64,000 nucleotides of DNA from contig JBHGNT010000002.1 of the NCBI GenBank assembly GCA_043228905.1, positions 10,354,001 to 10,418,000 on the forward strand. The letters are read 5' to 3'. Origin of the DNA: Azolla caroliniana. Taxonomy: Eukaryota > Polypodiophyta. This document shows, piece after piece, positions 58,449-64,000 of the stretch (position 1 is the stretch's first letter; each line of letters starts with the position of its first letter). A program made the translations under genes and the position numbers. Under the pieces are notes generated by a model. It was not told the DNA's origin, did no database searches, and saw only the letters and a program-made list of their open reading frames with translations.

Positions 58449-58849
58449 TAATAATAATCACAATATCATCATCTTCGGTCATGGCTATTCTTCCATCAAC
58501 ATCCCTCTGTATCAAACCCATGTGACCTTTTTCGGCGACTCTCTCCTTTCTCTGAGCTTCACGGCCTTCACAACAGAGGAAGGAAAGCAACTACTAGGCT
58601 GCAAATTCGTTCTGCTGCGTTGCAACATCTCTTCTAACAAGTTTGATTTCTGTCCAGATTAACTCTTTTATCCATCACAACTCGTGTAAGAAGTAGAAGT
58701 AGAAGAAATTAGCAGTGGTGGTGGTTGGGGAAAAGGAAGGAGAAGGAATTTGAAGGGAAAAGAGAACGATTAATTAGGAAATAGGGAATCTTACAAACTC
58801 ATGACAAGAAGAGAGTTTATGTATACACCGTCTTCGTCAACGCCCAAGG

Positions 58850-59820
58850 GGTGATCCAATGAATCGGTTCCTGCTTCTCCAACGATTGACGGTACTATCA
58901 ATGTCCAATTGGCACCGGAAGATGAGCTCATTGTCCTCAATGAAGTTAAATGATTGGAGTAGTGCTCGGTTGTTGCCCAAGTCTTGGGAAAACGACCAAG
59001 TAGAGGGGATCTTCGTCATCTTTTCCAAGTAGCGTTAAAGGAGAAACTAGATAAGCTTATTGATATACAATTGATGGGCCGAGGTTGCTATCAATTGAAG
59101 TTTGAAGATCATTCTTCTGTTCCCAATCTCCTTTCCATTCACTCCGTATACATCTCAGGTGCATGGGTTCTTTTTTTCCCATGGACCCATGGTTTTGATA
59201 CGACAGTCATGTAGATGGAGGCAATGGGATACTTTACATGTACTATTGTTTTTCCGGGCCTAGATAAGGAGTGGAGGGAGGTTCTTCACAAAATCGGGGC
59301 ATCAATCGCTAAAGTTCTACATGTTATCTCATCTACATTTAGGGACATTGTAGAAAAAGGAGGAGCTTCGTTTGTCAAGCTACTTTGCAAAAAAGATGCA
59401 GTGTTACCTAATTGGATTCGTCTTCCAAAACTGCAAGGTAATATGTTTCAAAAAATTCAAAAAGTGCTTTACTTCGGTTTGCCCAACCAGTGTTTTTCTT
59501 GTAAAAAAATTGGCCATTTGGCAAAAGACTGTTTGACTGCCCATGGGAAGCCTATTGGAGCTATGAATAAGCAAAATAATAGTGTTGTCACTAGATTGTT
59601 GCCTCATGAAACTCAACAAGTAAAGGGCTTCGATATATCGTTAGATAAAGTGGGTAAGGGAAAATGTGTTGATATGATTTGCTCCAATTTCCCTCAATTT
59701 GCATTATCAAAATGTATTATGGACACTTTGAGGCAAGATTTAGGAATGTCGGTTTTTGCTCCATCTATGGAGATCATTCCAGCCATTCCTCCTCCCTTTG
59801 TATCCCTTTGTATTGCTTGA
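58850..59820 (+). pseudogene. LINE ORF1 (DUF4283-like with zinc knuckle)
   Basis: Starts in broken frames (INVQLAPEDELIVLNEVK), then VLGKRPSRGDLRHLFQVALK and MGRGCYQLKFEDHSSVPNLL, the pattern of the DUF4283 domain in plant LINE ORF1 proteins. A stop at 59212 follows HGFDTTVM. After it, a tryptophan/leucine-rich part and a canonical CFSCKKIGHLAKDC knuckle (about 59490). The frame stops at 59820. Function known from the family: binds element RNA. Confidence 0.8.
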
Positions 59821-60189
59821 ATGCAATATGGACATTTTGCAAAAACATGTAGTTATGCTGGTTTCCATTTCCTCTTTGGAAATTGTTCAAAGTTAAAGCA
59901 TCAGTTCAGAAAATGATAACATCGTTTCAACATAATGATCCAAAGGTAGATGCTCGATTATATTCAATTGTTTTGCAGACACGGCTCGGGCAATCACCAT
60001 ATGTTTTTACATCTGCAAAGGATACTATAGAAGCACTTGGGAATAGCAAAAATAGGGTACATAAAGACCATCCTGTTTTATTCAAGGATTCTCGTGTGGA
60101 AAAAAGAATAACAAGAGCAGTAACTTCATCTCGAAAGGAGAGACAAGTGGTTTTGACTGATAAGAGGTCTTCTCCATCGCAATCTTGAT

Positions 60190-61021
60190 ATGGATTCTTT
60201 TAATATTTTATCTTGGAACCTTCAAGGGTTAGGTGCAAGTCGTTGTAATAGAGTAAAATGTTACTTGAATCAAGAATTACCTTTACCTTCTATAGGTCGA
60301 CTTGATATGCTATTTTCAAGAACACCATCTTAATTCACGAAGGATAGCATCGAATAGAAATTTACTATGTGGTAATTGGATTTATGAATGGGTTCTGGCT
60401 TTTGGGCCCTCTGGTACTCAAGGTGGCCTTTGTATCGCACTTAGAATGCAATGACAGTCTCATGTACAAGCTAAAGGAGTCTTGTTTGGTGGTAGAGTTC
60501 AATATATGCTTATTCTTATTCCTGGAAAATTGATTGGTTTTTTGAATGTATATGCTCCGAATTCTGCTATTGGAAGAATTCGATTGTGGAATAAGTTATT
60601 GCAAGATCTTCCTGTGGCACAACATTGGTGTATGTGTGGTGATCGGAACATGATCGAAAGCCCTATTGATAGATTAGGTGGATCTTCTGCTACTATCTCG
60701 TGTATGGAATTGTGTGAGTGGGAGAAATTAATTTTCAAATATGAAGTTACTGATTTGGGGCATATTCCTACTTTCTCTTGCATGCCTGATTCCTTGTTAT
60801 ATTCACGTTCCAATCGAAGAAGTGCCACTCTCAATTTGTTGAGAATAGAGAAGTTTTATGCAGATTCTTTCTTTTGGGATCGTGGAGGATATGTGGGTAT
60901 TATATCGGGCACTTCATTCTCTGCTCATGCCCCGATTATGCTCAAATTCTGTATGGACCACCATACTTCTATTTCTCGATTGTATGTGCTAAGGTTTATT
61001 GTTGACAATATGAATTTGTAG
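60190..61021 (+). pseudogene. LINE endonuclease domain (APE type)
   Basis: ATG at 60190 with ILSWNLQGLGASRCNRVK (N of the active site), a frame change, QEHHLNSRRIASNR (catalytic Glu), GTQGGLCIAL, then from 60482 GKLIGFLNVYAPN, a degenerate CGDRNMIESPIDR box where GDFN is usual, and SRLYVLRF at the end. The usual SDH near the end reads SAHAPI. Stops and the altered boxes make it inactive. Confidence 0.8.
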
Positions 61022-61027
61022 AATACA

Positions 61028-62700
61028 GTGTCGTCCCTTTGGAGAATGTCTATAGGGGATTCTAATTGTCAAAAATTACAAAATGCTCTTCTTGCAGTTT
61101 CCAACTTCTTTATACAACAAGTGAAGATAAAACAAAGTAGTTACACTAGAAATTTGCTGAATGCTAAGAGAGGTTTGGCTTCTCTTCAAATTTTGCAAGA
61201 AAAACAACCTCATTCTCAATATATTCATTGTGACTTACAGAATGCTATGATGCTTATTTCTTCTTTGCAGCAAAAACATGCTCAATTCTTTCTTCAAGCA
61301 TCTGCAACAAGATGGTGTGCAAAAGTTGACATCATGTCAAATTTTTTTTTTCCAGCATGTATGCCTAAAAGATATAAAATTCAGATTGTACAATTGAAAA
61401 GATCTGATGGCACAGTTACAATGGATAGAGATGAAATGAGGCATATTATAGCCACCTATTATGAGTCGTTGTTATCAGCAGATACTCCAAGTGTTGAAAC
61501 TCTACAGATGTGCCAAAAAGTATGGGTTGCTACTGCGGTTAAGGTAACATCTCGGATATCTCTTCAGCTTCTTCGTCCATTTTCCTCCTTTGAAATATTA
61601 CAAGCTATTAAAGGTGTTGGGCCAGATGTGTCGCCGGGAGTAGATGGAATGGGAAGAGATTTTTTCATTATATATTGGGATTTGATTGCCGATGATCTAC
61701 TGGCACCATTTCAAGAAATGTTCAATACAGGTATTATGCCACAAAAGTGGAAAGAGGGATTAATATGCCTCAATCCGAAAGGTGATGTTACGGATTAGGT
61801 GAAGGGTTGGTGGCCCATTACAATTTACAAAATTTATGCTAAGTTATTGGTCTTGAGATTACAACCTTTTCTTCCAGAGATTGTGCATGATTCACAGACG
61901 AGATTTATGCAAGAACGTAGTATTTTTTACTATGTTTTTCTGTTTTGGGAATTAACAGGAATGGCAATGAAGAATAAAGAAGATCTTGCGGTACTTTTAT
62001 TAGATTTTGAGAAGGCATATGACAGAGTTGATTGGGACTTCATGGAAGATTCATTTTTGAGATTAGGTTTTCCTGCTCAATGGATTAAGGTTGTGGCTTC
62101 CTTGTATCGTGAGGCCTTTAGTTCAGTCTTGGTTGCCGGTGGACAAACTAGAAAATTTTCTATTTCGTGTTCTGTACGTCAAGGTTGTCCATTGGCCCCA
62201 TTCCTGTTTTTGCTAGTAATGGAAACATTCTCAATGTTTTTTAATTCTTCTCAAGTTTCTCTGAAGGGTTTGCCTTTGCCTGCCATGCAACAACAACTGT
62301 TGGATGCAGAATTTGCAGATAATATTGCAATTTATGGTCAAGGTAATGATGAAAATTTAAGTAAATTGCAAGAAGTAGTGGAGGAATTATGTTTGGCCCT
62401 CTGGAGGAAAGATAAATTGGCATAAATCTCTTGGTTTTTGGGTATCACAAAATTCCTTGCCTACTTGGATGCCTTCACAGGAATTCAAGTGTGTTCCTAA
62501 TGGAACCACTGCTCGTTACTTAGGCTGCCAAGTGGGACTTCATGTTACTGCAGATATGTTAGTTGCTCCTCTACTTGTAAAATTAAGGAGAAAATTGTTG
62601 CTTTGGGATTCGGTTAACCTGTCACTTGCAGGTCGTGTACTTTTAGCTAACCAAATTCTTTTAGCTACTATTTGGTATATTGCTTCAACTACATTGTTTT
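61028..62700 (+). pseudogene. LINE reverse transcriptase
   Basis: Reverse transcriptase markers: SPGVDGMGRDFF and MPQKWKEGLICLNPKGDVTD (61.6-61.8 kb), a stop at 61796, GWWPITIYKIYAKLLVLRLQ, LLLDFEKAYDRVDWDF (first catalytic Asp), SCSVRQGCPLAPFLF. The second catalytic box reads LDAEFADNIAIY, with FADN in place of FADD, so one catalytic Asp is lost. After another frame break it continues with CVPNGTTARYLGCQVG and LWDSVNLSLAGRVLL to 62700. Confidence 0.88.
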
Positions 62701-64000
62701 ATTAGATCTTGTATTTTACAGGTGCAACGCCTCATTCGTAATTACATTTGGGGAGGAAAAACAGGTCAAGGTAAAAGGCCTAAAGTAGCTTGGGCAGTAT
62801 TGATTGCTTCGCGACAAAATGGTGGGTTGGGGTTGGTGGATCCAGAAGCACAATGTAAGGCTTTGCTTTCTAAATTTGTGTGTAGAGCTATGTTGCCAAT
62901 GCAAGGTGTTTGGAGTTGGTTGATGATGCATAGGCTGTCTACTATGTGCCCGACAATAGGAGGAAAGTGGCAACCATCATTAAGATGGGGCTTTATTCAG
63001 AATTTTCATTTATTTAAAACAACCTTATCAGAAGATAGGTTTTTTAATGAAATTCTCACAAGTTGGTCAGTTGTTAAAAAGTTTCTAGTTCGGAAGGTGC
63101 CTTCGACAACGGATGACTTGTTGAGACAACCCTTGACCTGTAACTTTCTCTTTTCAGATTCAAGGGGTTTTCTGCTTGGTAGTCATGCTCGGTTGAATTG
63201 GGCTTTTGTGGATGCATCAATAGCAGGTAATGTTCTATCATGGGGATGCTATGTTATGAATCAACCCTTACAATCTCTGTGCAGGCTTTCAGTTTGAGGA
63301 AGTGCTATTATGTGCAATGATATGCAAGTGGCATTGGGACAATTTATGGCTTCATGGTCCCCCTCTAGCAATCAGATTTCGTTTGGTTATTTCTCTCCTT
63401 TAAAAGTTATTTTAGGAGATAAAGTAATTAACACTACGGGTGATGTAATATACTTTAATGTGGATGATGATGGTAGGTTGTGGCATGTATTTTCTGAATC
63501 AGATGTGTGGATGTTCGCCAATGTTTCAGCGATTTGAGTAGTTGCAAGATCTGGAAAAAAATGGTTCTTGGATCCACCCTTTCAAGAATGCTTACGGTGT
63601 TGTTCATTGTGGGTTTTTCAAAAAAAGCCGCTTTATAATTTGGATTGGGATCCAGCTGATTATCAATGGAGAAAACCGAATGCTAGTGGAAATGGTAAGC
63701 ATTTGGAGTTCTTCCAGTATTCAGTTAAGCTAGGTAGAAATTTATTATTGCAATCAAAGTATAAATGCCTTGCTGCCATGAAGCATTGGACTGCAAATAA
63801 TGTGAATGCATTGCAAAATACAAAATTTTGGAAATGGTTGTGGAGTATGTAGTTACCGAAAAAAGCGATTTGTTTTCGTTGGTTGTTGATGCATTATGCT
63901 CTTCCTATTGGTGATTGGTTGAGGTAAAATCAACAATATGCTTGTGGAATGCATTGTGGTGCATCTGTGGAATCTATTTTGCACTTGTTTTGGTTATGTC
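62701..64000 (+). pseudogene. LINE C-terminal region with zf-RVT, incomplete
   Basis: VQRLIRNYIWGGKTGQGKR and VAWAVLIASRQNGGLGLVDP are typical of the region after plant LINE reverse transcriptase. The zf-RVT part is visible at 63.82-64.0 kb: FWKWLWSM-stop-LPKKAICFRW and later CGASVESILHLFWLC, whose Cys/His spacing is typical of that domain. Three stops interrupt it and it continues beyond the window. Confidence 0.82.

Larger units (their letters stand above)
58840..64000 (+). mobile_element. LINE (plant L1-type), degenerate, cut by the window edge
   Basis: Order: ORF1 with a nucleic-acid-binding fold and zinc knuckle, APE-type endonuclease, reverse transcriptase, and a zf-RVT cysteine-histidine tail still running at 64000. 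No LTRs. The 5' end is not defined (somewhere in 58.45-58.85 kb) and the poly-A tail lies outside the window. About ten stops and frame changes show an old copy. Confidence 0.9.

Overview
This is a nuclear fragment of a land-plant genome, probably from a large, repeat-rich genome. Evidence: genes with short exons and GT-AG/GC-AG introns, an IBH1-type helix-loop-helix gene, a SAP18 gene whose protein matches plant SAP18 in length and motifs, Ty1/copia elements primed by initiator-Met tRNA, a Ty3/gypsy element, a plant LINE with a zf-RVT tail, and many dinucleotide and trinucleotide microsatellites. The lineage (seed plant, fern or lycophyte) cannot be settled from this window.

Layout. 1-20,990 is the gene-bearing part. 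It holds a probable atypical HLH gene (2468-3589, minus), a long gene-free stretch with a few tandem duplications, and a complete six-exon SAP18 gene (15,593-20,505, minus) that no single long open frame reveals. From about 21.0 kb to 57.6 kb the window is a nest of LTR retrotransposons. I resolved the nest by matching LTR ends, target-site duplications (TSDs), primer-binding sites and polypurine tracts. An old copia remnant F (about 21.0-27.06 kb, minus) was hit by copia element A (21,349-24,755; TSD tatag) and by an insertion that left a solo LTR (24,866-25,725; TSD ccgg). A decayed coiled-coil-coding host sequence H was split by copia element B (27,573-37,087; TSD aggaa). B was in turn split by copia element C (31,143-36,220; TSD gttaa). 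H was also split by gypsy element G (38,755-57,069). G was hit twice: by the young copia element D (41,403-46,761; TSD ctaat) and by copia element E (48,060-54,019; TSD cctac). After a 317-bp inverted-repeat MITE (58,132-58,448), a LINE runs off the right edge (about 58.85-64.0 kb).

State of the genes. The two cellular genes look intact. All retroelement genes are broken by stop codons, frameshifts, deletions or catalytic-residue changes. D is closest to intact: its LTRs differ by about eleven substitutions plus exactly one 54-bp repeat unit, and its coding region has one 4-bp duplication and one CAG-to-TAG stop. I saw no tRNA or rRNA gene, CRISPR array or virus-specific gene. The main points of interest are the fully resolvable nesting order, the 54-bp LTR minisatellite, a 346-bp triplication inside element E, the coiled-coil reading frames of H, and the SAP18 gene structure with its probable GC-AG intron.
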